Part shown: piece by piece, positions 57,141-64,000 of the stretch | Layout: the number at the start of each line of letters is the position of its first letter | How positions within the stretch are numbered: the first letter of the stretch is position 1 | Assembly: GCA_947500775.1 (NCBI GenBank) | Contig: CANMTD010000001.1 | Coordinates: 558,001-622,000 of the forward strand | Source of the DNA: an uncultured Paracoccaceae bacterium | GTDB lineage: Bacteria; Pseudomonadota; Alphaproteobacteria; Rhodobacterales; Rhodobacteraceae | DNA length: 64,000 bases | Direction of reading: 5' to 3' | Notes under the pieces: model-generated | What the model was told of the DNA's origin: nothing | The model's database searches: none | Seen by the model: only the letters and a program-made list of their open reading frames with translations | Translations under genes and position numbers: made by a program

Positions 57141-57170
57141 ACGGCCCCGCCATGCGGCGGGGCCGTTCGC
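57141..57170 (+). terminator. Terminator after rpsA
   Basis: ACGGCCCCGCC (57141-57151), ATGC loop, GGCGGGGCCGT (57156-57166). Eleven pairs, weak T content after it (TCGCATTT). The rest of the gap to ihfB (57171-57406) shows no further clear feature apart from a small CCGTT/AACGG dyad near 57325. Confidence 0.75.
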
Positions 57171-57406
57171 ATTTGCAGCGAATCAAAAACCGCGGGTGAT
57201 CCCTTTGCAGGTGCAGAAAATTCGCCAATTCACGGCGCAGATCGGGAAATGGGTAGGGTAATCAATACCCAATTGCCCCGCGAGGCAGTGTTTTTCCCGG
57301 TATTTCAAAGGCTTTCTGTTTCTCCGTTCGAAAAACGGTCCTATAGTCGGAAGGCCCATAATGACATCAAACAGACGCGAAAAAACGCGGGTTGGGGAGT
57401 GACTAT

Positions 57407-57688
57407 ATGATCCGGTCGGAATTGATTCAGAAGATAGCTGACGAGAACCCGCACCTCTACCAACGAGATGTAGAGCGGATCGTGAACACGATCTTTGAAG
57501 AGATCATTTCGGCCATGTCCGACGGTGATCGGGTCGAGCTGCGCGGGTTCGGCGCCTTTTCGGTGAAACAACGGGACGCCCGCGTCGGCCGTAATCCGCG
57601 CACCGGTGAATCCGTGGATGTTGACGAAAAGTTCGTGCCATTCTTTAAGACGGGCAAGCTGTTGCGCGATCGCCTGAACGGCAAGTAA
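57407..57688 (+). CDS. ihfB: Integration host factor subunit beta
   Basis: 93 residues. HU/IHF fold; [17 protein letters not shown] at the N-terminus, then [25 protein letters not shown] and the DNA-inserting arm. Forms a heterodimer with IhfA to bend DNA. GGGGAG precedes the ATG at 57407. Heads the ihfB-lapA-trpF-GNAT-trpB unit. Confidence 0.95.
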   Translation: MIRSELIQKIADENPHLYQRDVERIVNTIFEEIISAMSDGDRVELRGFGAFSVKQRDARVGRNPRTGESVDVDEKFVPFFKTGKLLRDRLNGK

Positions 57689-57700
57689 TTGGAATAACCC

Positions 57701-58060
57701 ATGCGGTATCTGCGTTATTTTTTCCTGGCGGTGCTTGGCCTGTGCCTGATCATCGTGGCCTTGGCCAATCGCCAGATCGTCACCCTGACCCTGCTGCCCG
57801 AAGATCTGGCCGTGTTCAGCGGCCTGTCCTGGCAGATCCAGCTGCCGCTGTTTCTTGTGGTCTTCGCGGGCATTCTGGCCGGGCTGCTGATCGGCTTTGT
57901 CTGGGAATGGCTGCGCGAATACAAACACCGGTCCGAGGCATCGCGGGCCAAACGCGACACCGCCAAGCTGGAGCGCGAAGTCAAACGGCTGAAACGCCGC
58001 GATGCAAGCGGTCAGGACGATGTGCTTGCTTTGCTTGAGGATGGCGGCAAGGCAGGTTAA
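57701..58060 (+). CDS. LapA-domain membrane protein (DUF1049)
   Basis: 119 residues. Two membrane helices (YFFLAVLGLCLIIVALAN and LPLFLVVFAGILAGLLIGFVW) and a C-terminal coiled coil (SEASRAKRDTAKLEREVKRL). DUF1049/LapA proteins lie near ihfB in many proteobacteria; in E. coli the relative LapA takes part in lipopolysaccharide assembly control. Confidence 0.87.
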   Translation: MRYLRYFFLAVLGLCLIIVALANRQIVTLTLLPEDLAVFSGLSWQIQLPLFLVVFAGILAGLLIGFVWEWLREYKHRSEASRAKRDTAKLEREVKRLKRRDASGQDDVLALLEDGGKAG

Positions 58061-58069
58061 ACCGCCTTC

Positions 58070-58717
58070 ATGACCAATACACCCCGTGTCAAAATCTGCG
58101 GCCTGTCCGAGGTCCGTCATATTCAGGTCGCGGCCCAGGCGGGGGCGGCCTATATCGGGTTTGTATTCTTCGCCAAATCGCCACGAAACCTGACGATCGA
58201 GCAGGCTCGCGTCCTGGCGCTGGAGGTGCCCGCCGGGGTGGCGAAAGTGGCGCTGGTGGTCAATGCGGATGACGCGGTTCTGGACCGGATTGTCGATGCC
58301 GTTCCGCTGGATATGCTTCAATTGCATGGAAGCGAGGCACCGGACCGGGTTGCGGAAATTCGCACGCGCTATGGCCTGCCGGTGATGAAAGCCGTGGGCG
58401 TGGCGGATGAGGGCGATCTGCCCGCTTTGGCCGAATACGGCCGGGTGGCCGATCAGTTGCTGGTCGATGCCAAACCGCCCAAGAAGGCCGCTCTGCCGGG
58501 CGGAAACGGCCTGACCTTCGACTGGCGCCTGATCGCCGGGCGCCGCTGGCCGGTGCCGTGGATGTTGGCCGGTGGGCTGACCCCGGACAACGTGGCCGAG
58601 GCGATCCGGTTGACCGGTGCGCGACAGGTCGATGTGTCGACGGGGGTCGAAACCGCACCGGGCGTCAAGGACAGCCAGTTGATCCGCAGCTTCATTGAAA
58701 AGGCGACCGAGGCATGA
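58070..58717 (+). CDS. trpF: Phosphoribosylanthranilate isomerase
   Basis: 215 residues, TIM barrel. [16 protein letters not shown] with the catalytic Cys, [36 protein letters not shown], and AGGLTPDNV with VDVSTGVE. Third step from anthranilate in tryptophan synthesis. Its stop overlaps the next ATG by 4 bp. Confidence 0.95.
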   Translation: MTNTPRVKICGLSEVRHIQVAAQAGAAYIGFVFFAKSPRNLTIEQARVLALEVPAGVAKVALVVNADDAVLDRIVDAVPLDMLQLHGSEAPDRVAEIRTRYGLPVMKAVGVADEGDLPALAEYGRVADQLLVDAKPPKKAALPGGNGLTFDWRLIAGRRWPVPWMLAGGLTPDNVAEAIRLTGARQVDVSTGVETAPGVKDSQLIRSFIEKATEA

Positions 58718-59163
58718 AAATCACGTTCCGCGACGCCCGCCGCGACGATGTGCCAGCCATCATGGCGATGCTGGCCGACGATGTGTTGGGCGCCGGGCGC
58801 GAGGCCGCGGACCCTGCCCCCTATTTTGCGGCGTTCGACGCGATGCAGGCCGAAAACGGCAACATGCTGATCGTGGGCGAGGTCGCGGGCGTCGTCATGG
58901 CGACCTATCAACTGACCTTCATCAGCGGGCTGTCCCTGAAAGCGGCCCGGCGGGCGCAGGTCGAAAGCATCCGGGTCGCGGCAAAGTTCCGTGGACAGGG
59001 CGGCGGCGCACAGATGATGCAGGACGCCGAGGCGCGATCCCGCGCCGCAGGCTGCAGCCTGATGCAGTTGACCACCAACAAAAGCCGGGGGCGCGCGCAG
59101 GCGTTTTACGAAAGCATCGGCTTTACCGCCTCGCACATAGGCTTTAAACGCGTTCTTGACTGA
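58714..59163 (+). CDS. GNAT-family acetyltransferase between trpF and trpB
   Basis: 149 residues. Motif [21 protein letters not shown] binds acetyl-CoA; [16 protein letters not shown] is motif B. Resembles the YhhY/PhnO-like small-molecule acetyltransferases. Coupled to trpF by a 4-bp overlap and 13 bp before trpB. Its substrate is not given by sequence; association with tryptophan genes may only be co-expression. Confidence 0.83.
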   Translation: MKITFRDARRDDVPAIMAMLADDVLGAGREAADPAPYFAAFDAMQAENGNMLIVGEVAGVVMATYQLTFISGLSLKAARRAQVESIRVAAKFRGQGGGAQMMQDAEARSRAAGCSLMQLTTNKSRGRAQAFYESIGFTASHIGFKRVLD

Positions 59164-59176
59164 ATAGGGGGCACAG

Positions 59177-60409
59177 ATGGCCAACGATCTTTTCAACAGC
59201 TTCATGACCGGCCCCGATGAAAACGGGCGTTTCGGTGATTTCGGTGGGCGGTTTGTCAGCGAAACGCTGATGCCGCTGATCCTGAGCCTTGAGGAAGAAT
59301 ACGAAAAGGCCAAGACCGATCAAAGCTTCTGGGATCAGATGGACGATCTGTGGACCCATTATGTGGGCCGCCCCAGCCCGCTGTATTTCGCCGAAGGGCT
59401 GACCGACCATCTGGGCGGGGCCAAGATCTACCTCAAGCGCGACGAGCTGAACCACACCGGCGCGCATAAGATCAACAACGTGCTGGGCCAGATCCTGTTG
59501 GCGCGCCGCATGGGCAAGACCCGGATCATCGCCGAAACCGGCGCGGGCCAGCATGGGGTGGCCACCGCCACCGTCTGTGCCAAGTTCGGGCTGAAATGCG
59601 TGGTCTACATGGGCGCGCATGACGTGGAACGGCAGTCGCCCAACGTGTTCCGCATGCGCCTGTTGGGGGCCGAGGTTGTGCCGGTGACATCGGGTCGCGG
59701 CACGCTGAAGGACGCGATGAACGACGCGCTGCGCGACTGGGTCACCAATGTGCGTGACACGTTCTATTGCATCGGCACGGTGGCGGGGCCGCACCCCTAT
59801 CCGGCAATGGTGCGCGATTTTCAGGCGATCATCGGCAAGGAGGCCAAGCAACAGATGCTGGCCGCCGAAGGCCGGTTGCCCGATACGCTGATCGCCGCGA
59901 TCGGTGGCGGATCGAACGCGATGGGGCTGTTCTTTCCGTTCCTCGACGACAAAGAGGTCAACATCATCGGGGTCGAGGCGGGCGGCAAGGGCGTCAACGC
60001 CAAGATGGAACATTGCGCCAGCCTGACCGGCGGGCGCCCCGGCGTGCTACACGGCAACCGCACCTATCTGTTGCAGGACGACGACGGGCAGATTTTGGAA
60101 GGGCATTCGATTTCCGCGGGTCTGGATTATCCCGGCATCGGGCCGGAACATTCCTGGCTGCATGAAATCGGCCGCGCAAAATATGTCAGCATCACCGATG
60201 TCGAGGCTTTGGACGCGTTTCAGCTGTGTTGCAAGACCGAAGGGATCATTCCCGCGCTGGAACCCAGCCACGCCTTGGCACATGTGCTGAAAATCGCACC
60301 CGAGCTGCCCGCCGATCATCTGATCTGCATGAACATGTGTGGCCGGGGTGACAAGGATATCTTTACCGTGGCCCGCGCGCTGGGGTTCGATATGGGCGCG
60401 GACGGCTAG
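59177..60409 (+). CDS. trpB: Tryptophan synthase beta chain
   Basis: 410 residues. Schiff-base lysine in [28 protein letters not shown], and the phosphate-binding GGGSNAMG. Condenses indole and serine. trpA is not within the window downstream; the next genes are the poly-Asp proteins. Confidence 0.97.
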   Translation: MANDLFNSFMTGPDENGRFGDFGGRFVSETLMPLILSLEEEYEKAKTDQSFWDQMDDLWTHYVGRPSPLYFAEGLTDHLGGAKIYLKRDELNHTGAHKINNVLGQILLARRMGKTRIIAETGAGQHGVATATVCAKFGLKCVVYMGAHDVERQSPNVFRMRLLGAEVVPVTSGRGTLKDAMNDALRDWVTNVRDTFYCIGTVAGPHPYPAMVRDFQAIIGKEAKQQMLAAEGRLPDTLIAAIGGGSNAMGLFFPFLDDKEVNIIGVEAGGKGVNAKMEHCASLTGGRPGVLHGNRTYLLQDDDGQILEGHSISAGLDYPGIGPEHSWLHEIGRAKYVSITDVEALDAFQLCCKTEGIIPALEPSHALAHVLKIAPELPADHLICMNMCGRGDKDIFTVARALGFDMGADG

Positions 60410-60450
60410 GCCGGGTTCGGGGCAAGCGACGAAATTTCCGGGACCAATAC

Positions 60451-60497
60451 CGCCTAAACTCAGGTTTAGGCGCATCCTCCGCCGGTTTAGACCCGGC
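60451..60497. promoter_or_regulatory. Perfect 22-bp palindrome and related half-sites before the poly-Asp gene
   Basis: CGCCTAAAC (60451-60459), TCAG, GTTTAGGCG (60464-60472): nine paired bases. A second dyad, GCCGG-(7)-CCGGC (60481-60497), contains another GGTTTAG word, and GTAAACC follows at 60501. It lies 40 bp after trpB and about 130 bp before the first poly-Asp gene. No T-run follows, so an operator is more likely than a terminator. Confidence 0.6.
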
Positions 60498-60601
60498 GCA
60501 GTAAACCTCTGATCAATATCCGCGGGTGGCCGGTTCGTGTTCAACCGGTGGCACGCAAGGTCGTGCATATCGCCGGCCACCTGGAACAGAGGATTTCAGT
60601 C

Positions 60602-61111
60602 ATGAACATCAAACGCTCAATCGTGCTGACGGCCGTTGCCGTCCTGTATTCCACCGCCGCTTCGGCCGATGCCTTTTCCGACTCTGTGGTCAACCAACTG
60701 ACCGAACAGGGCTATGTCGAGATCGAAGTCAAACGGGGCCCGAGCCAGTTGAAGGTCGAAGCCAAGAAAGCCGGCCGCGAACGCGAGCTTGTCTTTGATC
60801 GCGAAACCGGCGCGGTGCTGAAAGATGAAAGCGAGGCTTATGGCGGCCGCGTGCAGGAAGGGGTCGAGTACGAAACCGAAGACCGGGATTTCCTGGACGA
60901 TGATGACGACGACGATGATGACGATGATCGCGACGACGACAAAGATGATGATCATGACGATGACAAAGACGATGATCGTGACGACGACCGCGATGACGAT
61001 GATGACAGCAATGACGATGACGACAGCGACGACGATGATGATGACGACGACGATGATGACGATGACGACAGCGACGACGATGATGACGACGACGACGATG
61101 ACAAATCCTGA
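60602..61111 (+). CDS. Exported PepSY-like protein with poly-aspartate tail
   Basis: 169 residues. Sec signal peptide MNIKRSIVLTAVAVLYSTAA cleaved about ASA/D. Residues 25-85 form a small beta-alpha domain (VVNQLTEQGYVEIEVKRGPS, ERELVFDRETGAVLKD) like a PepSY unit. From residue 97 to the end the chain is almost only Asp with a few Lys, Arg, His and Ser. This gives an extreme net negative charge, likely to bind Ca2+ or other cations outside the membrane. Start chosen by the signal peptide. DNA of the tail is a GAC/GAT repeat and should be prone to length change. Confidence 0.8.
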   Translation: MNIKRSIVLTAVAVLYSTAASADAFSDSVVNQLTEQGYVEIEVKRGPSQLKVEAKKAGRERELVFDRETGAVLKDESEAYGGRVQEGVEYETEDRDFLDDDDDDDDDDDRDDDKDDDHDDDKDDDRDDDRDDDDDSNDDDDSDDDDDDDDDDDDDDSDDDDDDDDDDKS

Positions 61112-61146
61112 TCACAGGGTATTGTGGTCGCGGATCTGACGGTAAG

Positions 61147-61178
61147 ACGTCCCCGTTTCATCGCGAACGGGGGCGTTT
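61147..61178 (+). terminator. Terminator between the two poly-Asp genes
   Basis: ACGTCCCCGTT (61147-61157) pairs with AACGGGGGCGT (61166-61176), 8-nt loop, then TTT. One T-G wobble in the stem. Suggests that the two paralogues can be transcribed apart. Confidence 0.6.
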
Positions 61179-61202
61179 GCCCTGACCTGTATCGGTGGTG
61201 CC

Positions 61203-61688
61203 ATGAAGCCAAAACTGTTTCTTTACGCTTTCGTCGCGATCTTTTGTGTCGCGACAACGGCCCTTGCGGATGACCTGCAAGCGCGCGTGGTCGAACAGCT
61301 GCGCGAACAGGGGTTCCGCAGCATTCGGATTTCGCGAACTCTGCTGGGCCGGATGCGCATCGTCGCGCATGGGCCGGGGATGGAACGCGAAATCATCCTC
61401 AACCCGCGCTCGGGCGAGATTTTGCGGGATTTCTGGGAACAGGACGACGATGACGAGGCCAATATCTTCGACCCGAGTGAACAGCGTTTCAGGGGGGCAT
61501 CCGGGGGCGGATCGGAAACGGGTTCGGGCGGCGACAAGGACGACGACGACGATTCTGACGAAGATGACGACGATGAAAATGACGACGACGGCGATGGGGA
61601 CGGCGGCGGCGATGACAATGACGGCGGCGATGACGATGATGAAGACGAAGAGGATGACGACGACGAAGAAGATGATGACGATGACTGA
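61203..61688 (+). CDS. Exported PepSY-like protein with acidic tail, paralogue of the preceding gene
   Basis: 161 residues. Signal peptide MKPKLFLYAFVAIFCVATTA cleaved after LA/D. Core VVEQLREQGFRSIRISRTLL and MEREIILNPRSGEILRDFW aligns with the same part of the upstream protein (VV-QL-EQG, ERE, SGEIL/TGAVL). The tail begins with a Gly/Ser linker (GASGGGSETGSGG) and then about 50 Asp, Glu, Asn and Gly residues. Less pure than the first tail, so the two duplicates have diverged. Role unknown; location outside the cytoplasm expected. Confidence 0.78.
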   Translation: MKPKLFLYAFVAIFCVATTALADDLQARVVEQLREQGFRSIRISRTLLGRMRIVAHGPGMEREIILNPRSGEILRDFWEQDDDDEANIFDPSEQRFRGASGGGSETGSGGDKDDDDDSDEDDDDENDDDGDGDGGGDDNDGGDDDDEDEEDDDDEEDDDDD

Positions 61689-61742
61689 GCCATGCTGAAC
61701 GAACGCGGTGAACCGCCAAGATCAATGACGGGTTGAGGGCTA

Positions 61743-62240
61743 TTGAGACGCAATATTTTTGTCACTGTCGTTTTGCTGGTTCAGGCGGTCTGCGCGATCT
61801 TTTTCGTTTCCGATATCGTTTCAAGCGTCATCGGTCTGCGGACCAGACCCATCAGCTGGCAAACCCGCGAATTGCTGGAAATCGGCGCGGCGGTCGGGTT
61901 GATCCTGGGGGTGGTTCTGGGCGCGATGACCCTGCGCCGGACCATCGCGCAAAACATGCAGGTCCGGGATCAGCTGCGCGTGGCGTCGGGCGCCTTTCTG
62001 GAGCTGATGGAAGAGCGGTTCACCCATTGGGAACTGACGCCCGCGGAAAAGGACGTGGCCCTGTTCGCCATCAAGGGGCTTTCGACGGCTGAAATTGCAC
62101 GGCTGCGCAATACCTCGGAAGGTACGGTCAAGGCGCAGACGAATGCGATCTACCGCAAGGCGGGCGTCAGCGGGCGGCCACAGTTGCTGAGCCTGTTCAT
62201 CGAGGATCTTATGGACGACACCCTGCTGCCCGATCCGTGA
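61743..62240 (+). CDS. Membrane-anchored LuxR-type HTH regulator
   Basis: 165 residues. Two N-terminal membrane helices (IFVTVVLLVQAVCAIFFVSD and LLEIGAAVGLILGVVLGAM), a helical linker, and a C-terminal GerE/LuxR HTH (ELTPAEKDVALFAIKGLST, AEIARLRNTSEGTVKAQT, AIYRKAGVSGR). No receiver or autoinducer domain. The TTG start at 61743 has GAGGG upstream. It sits 54 bp after the second poly-Asp gene and may regulate the pair; it would bind DNA while tethered to the inner membrane. Confidence 0.8.
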   Translation: MRRNIFVTVVLLVQAVCAIFFVSDIVSSVIGLRTRPISWQTRELLEIGAAVGLILGVVLGAMTLRRTIAQNMQVRDQLRVASGAFLELMEERFTHWELTPAEKDVALFAIKGLSTAEIARLRNTSEGTVKAQTNAIYRKAGVSGRPQLLSLFIEDLMDDTLLPDP

Positions 62241-62243
62241 CGG

Positions 62244-62633
62244 TCAGACCGCATCGGCATCCGTGGCATGTTCGCGCAGAATGGCAAGCGGCACGATCTC
62301 TGCCGCGCGGGCGTGGGTCGCACGCAGGTTGACCTGCGGCGCGCAGCCTTCGTCATGGGCCTGCAGGAACCGGCCCGCGCACAGGCACCAGTGATTGCCG
62401 GGTTTCAATCCCGGAAAGCCGAATTCCGGGCGTGGGGTGCTCAGGTCATTGCCGACATATTTCGAATAGGCCAGAAACTCGGCCGTCATGATGGCGCAGA
62501 CCGTATGGCTGCCCGCATCCTGAACGCAGGTGTTGCAGGACCCATCCCGGAAAAACCCGGTCAGGGGGTCGGATGAACAGGGCGCCAGCCGTTCGCCCAG
62601 AACGTTGATGTCAGGGTCTTTTTTCATCGTCAT
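62244..62633 (-). CDS. DUF2237 family protein
   Basis: 129 residues from the ATG at 62633. Cysteine-rich: LAPCSSDPLTGFFRDGSCNT, a nearby VCAIMTAEFL, and NHWCLCAGRFLQAHDEGCAP. These fit the small DUF2237 family of unknown function. Downstream of the DUF2332 gene in the same direction, spacing 17 bp. Confidence 0.82.
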   Translation of the reverse strand: MTMKKDPDINVLGERLAPCSSDPLTGFFRDGSCNTCVQDAGSHTVCAIMTAEFLAYSKYVGNDLSTPRPEFGFPGLKPGNHWCLCAGRFLQAHDEGCAPQVNLRATHARAAEIVPLAILREHATDADAV

Positions 62634-62650
62634 CTTGGCCCTCCTGATCG

Positions 62651-63688
62651 TTAGATAGCGGTGCCGTTCGACCAATCCACCCAGCGACCGTGAAAATCCG
62701 CCCGCCCCATCGACAGGATATCGCCGCCGGGCCACAGTTGCAGCGACAGCCCGGCGCCGGGGCTCTCTCCGTCCGCCTCCATCGCAAAGCGGGCCAGTGG
62801 CGCGTCAGGCGTGGCCTGTGCACCGGCTGCGGCAATCAGGGCGTTGCCGCGCGCCTGTGCCTCGGGTGGCAGATATTGCCAGGCGATGGTGTGAAACAGC
62901 ACATGCACATGTCCGTCATGACGGTCGGCCAGCCGCTGGGGCAGCCAGTCAAGGGCATCGGCCTGATCCACCGGGGCATCCGCCACCGCGATGGCCGCAT
63001 TTGTCCGTGCGATCCTGTCCGGCTGATCGGGCCAGATATAGGCCCTGAGACGCAGCAGCGCCAACAAGTTCGAGGGGTCCAGCGGGTTCAGATCGACGCC
63101 GCGACGGTCCGCGATCCGGGGGCGCGCATCGGGTGGTTCCGCGCCGCGCCACTCTGGCGACAAGGTCAGCGCCGCATCGGTCGGGCCGCGATCGCCGCCG
63201 GGCAGGGACAGGGTGAAACGATCCCACATCAGATTCAGGCCCGCGCTTGCACCGATTTCAGACAGGATCAACGGCATATCAAATCGCCGGGTCAGCCAGT
63301 GGCCGATGGCGATCAGGGGCGCGCTGCGCCGGACTTCATTGGTCTGTGGCGGGCTGTCCAGCCAGTGTTGCAGGTCCCGTTCATTCGCGCTTAGCACGGC
63401 GGCAATGGCCTGCCAAAGTGCCGCGTCCGTGGTGTCGTTGGGCGGGTATTGCGCCGCAAGGCCGGGGGCCAGCCCGCTTTGCACCAGCCCGTGCAGGGCA
63501 CCGGCAAACCGCAATGGCACCGAGGCAGCCCTTGCGCTGATATCCCCGGGCCAGGACAACAGGCGATCCGCCACGCTGTTGCCGGGGGTCAGGTTTTGCG
63601 CGGTCAGCCGCAGCACCCGCCCGGTAAAGGGCGATCCCAACGCCTCGCAGGTTTCGGCCTGAGACAGGAGGGCGGCGCGCAGGCTCAC
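62651..63688 (-). CDS. DUF2332 family protein
   Basis: 345 residues, no known function. Conserved blocks such as NEVRRSAPLIAIGHWL, LILSEIGASAGLNLMWDRF and HVHVLFHTIAWQYLP are typical of DUF2332. The GASAGLN loop recalls a nucleotide- or SAM-binding turn of Rossmann-type enzymes, but this is only a resemblance. GTG start overlaps the stop of pth by 4 bp (GTGA). Confidence 0.85.
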   Translation of the reverse strand: MSLRAALLSQAETCEALGSPFTGRVLRLTAQNLTPGNSVADRLLSWPGDISARAASVPLRFAGALHGLVQSGLAPGLAAQYPPNDTTDAALWQAIAAVLSANERDLQHWLDSPPQTNEVRRSAPLIAIGHWLTRRFDMPLILSEIGASAGLNLMWDRFTLSLPGGDRGPTDAALTLSPEWRGAEPPDARPRIADRRGVDLNPLDPSNLLALLRLRAYIWPDQPDRIARTNAAIAVADAPVDQADALDWLPQRLADRHDGHVHVLFHTIAWQYLPPEAQARGNALIAAAGAQATPDAPLARFAMEADGESPGAGLSLQLWPGGDILSMGRADFHGRWVDWSNGTAI

Positions 63689-64000
63689 CTGAACCGATCC
63701 GCGAGCTTTTGTATGGCGCTGCGGGTATCGGGGGGTTCGGCCCGCTGTTCGGGGACCGGTTGTTTGGGGGGCGGTGCGGGGGATTTCGACGACCGTGGCG
63801 GCGCGACCCGTAAGGCGACCGCATTCATGAAACGCCCGGTGTCGCCTTCGGCCAGCGCCGGGGCGCCGTCGCTGATCCCGCGCAGCAGGTCATCCAGCCA
63901 ATCCTGTTCGGCCTTGGCGAAATCATTCAGAACATAGCTGGCAACACGGTCCTTGTGGCCGGGATGGCCGATCCCCAATCGCACCCGGTTATAGCTTTCG
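63685..64000 (-). CDS. pth: Peptidyl-tRNA hydrolase, C-terminal part (cut by window edge)
   Basis: The visible 105 or so residues begin ESYNRVRLGIGHPGHKDRV, which is the conserved GIGHPG block of Pth, and continue VASYVLNDFAKAEQDWLDDL. The N-terminal catalytic His/Asn half is outside the window. The C-terminal 45 residues, rich in Pro and Ser, are an extension beyond E. coli Pth, common in alphaproteobacteria. Releases peptides from peptidyl-tRNA. Confidence 0.92.
   Translation of the reverse strand, partial: ESYNRVRLGIGHPGHKDRVASYVLNDFAKAEQDWLDDLLRGISDGAPALAEGDTGRFMNAVALRVAPPRSSKSPAPPPKQPVPEQRAEPPDTRSAIQKLADRFR

Noticed and set aside
60729-61765. Ser- and His/Arg-rich frames over the poly-Asp region, on both strands
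   Set aside because: They only reflect the GAY repeat read in other frames; none has a signal peptide or ribosome site, unlike the Asp frame.

Overview
The window is a gene-dense, GC-rich chromosomal segment, almost certainly from an alphaproteobacterium of the Rhodobacterales (Roseobacter-type). The support is mixed: a SAM/SAH-type riboswitch in front of metK (a class known mainly from Rhodobacterales), a VPLPA-type C-terminal sorting signal, a two-domain malic enzyme, propionyl-CoA ligase with MeaB, and codon use dominated by G/C third positions. No rRNA, tRNA, CRISPR array, transposase or prophage was recognised.

Layout. 0-16 kb: sorted surface protein (left edge cut), AsmA-like protein, HxlR regulator divergent from a DMT transporter, an arginine cluster (argD-GNAT-argF-GNAT), M20 amidohydrolase, OsmC protein, HrpB helicase, MeaB GTPase, AraC regulator divergent from a peroxiredoxin-like protein, ribosomal protein L28, a copper chaperone pair and a sirtuin. 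16-19 kb: low-molecular-weight phosphatase and an HxlR-controlled GST/NTF2-like/tautomerase operon. 18.9-26.1 kb is the accessory part: two AT-richer genes of unknown function flank lepA; a GIY-YIG nuclease gene sits between two ~150-bp palindromic repeat units; a second, diverged copy of the last 37 codons of lepA lies beyond it; an orphan Phd-type antitoxin and three copies of a structured, covarying repeat (R1-R3) are scattered here. 26-36 kb: glyA, NAD kinase, a cytoplasmic hybrid kinase with an NtrC-type regulator, prpE and maeB. 36-40.6 kb: a tightly overlapped nucleoside salvage operon cdd-deoA-deoB-add-upp. 40.7-45 kb: a degenerate M48-like membrane protein, an acyl-CoA ligase, a sulfotransferase and a glycosyltransferase-like protein. 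45-50.7 kb: miaB, then phoH-ybeY-corC-lnt. 50.7-57.1 kb: riboswitch-metK, trmB, aroA-GFA-cmk and rpsA. 57.4-60.4 kb: ihfB-lapA-trpF-GNAT-trpB. 60.4-62.2 kb: two paralogous exported proteins with poly-aspartate tails and a membrane-anchored LuxR-type regulator. The right edge holds DUF2237, DUF2332 and the cut end of pth.

Most of the window is core metabolism and translation. The parts most deserving a second look are the lepA 3' flank (GIY-YIG nuclease, paired palindromic repeats and a duplicated lepA tail), the R1-R3 structured repeat family, and the poly-Asp/LuxR module with its palindrome. All function calls come from reading the translated sequence and recalling family motifs; no database search was run.
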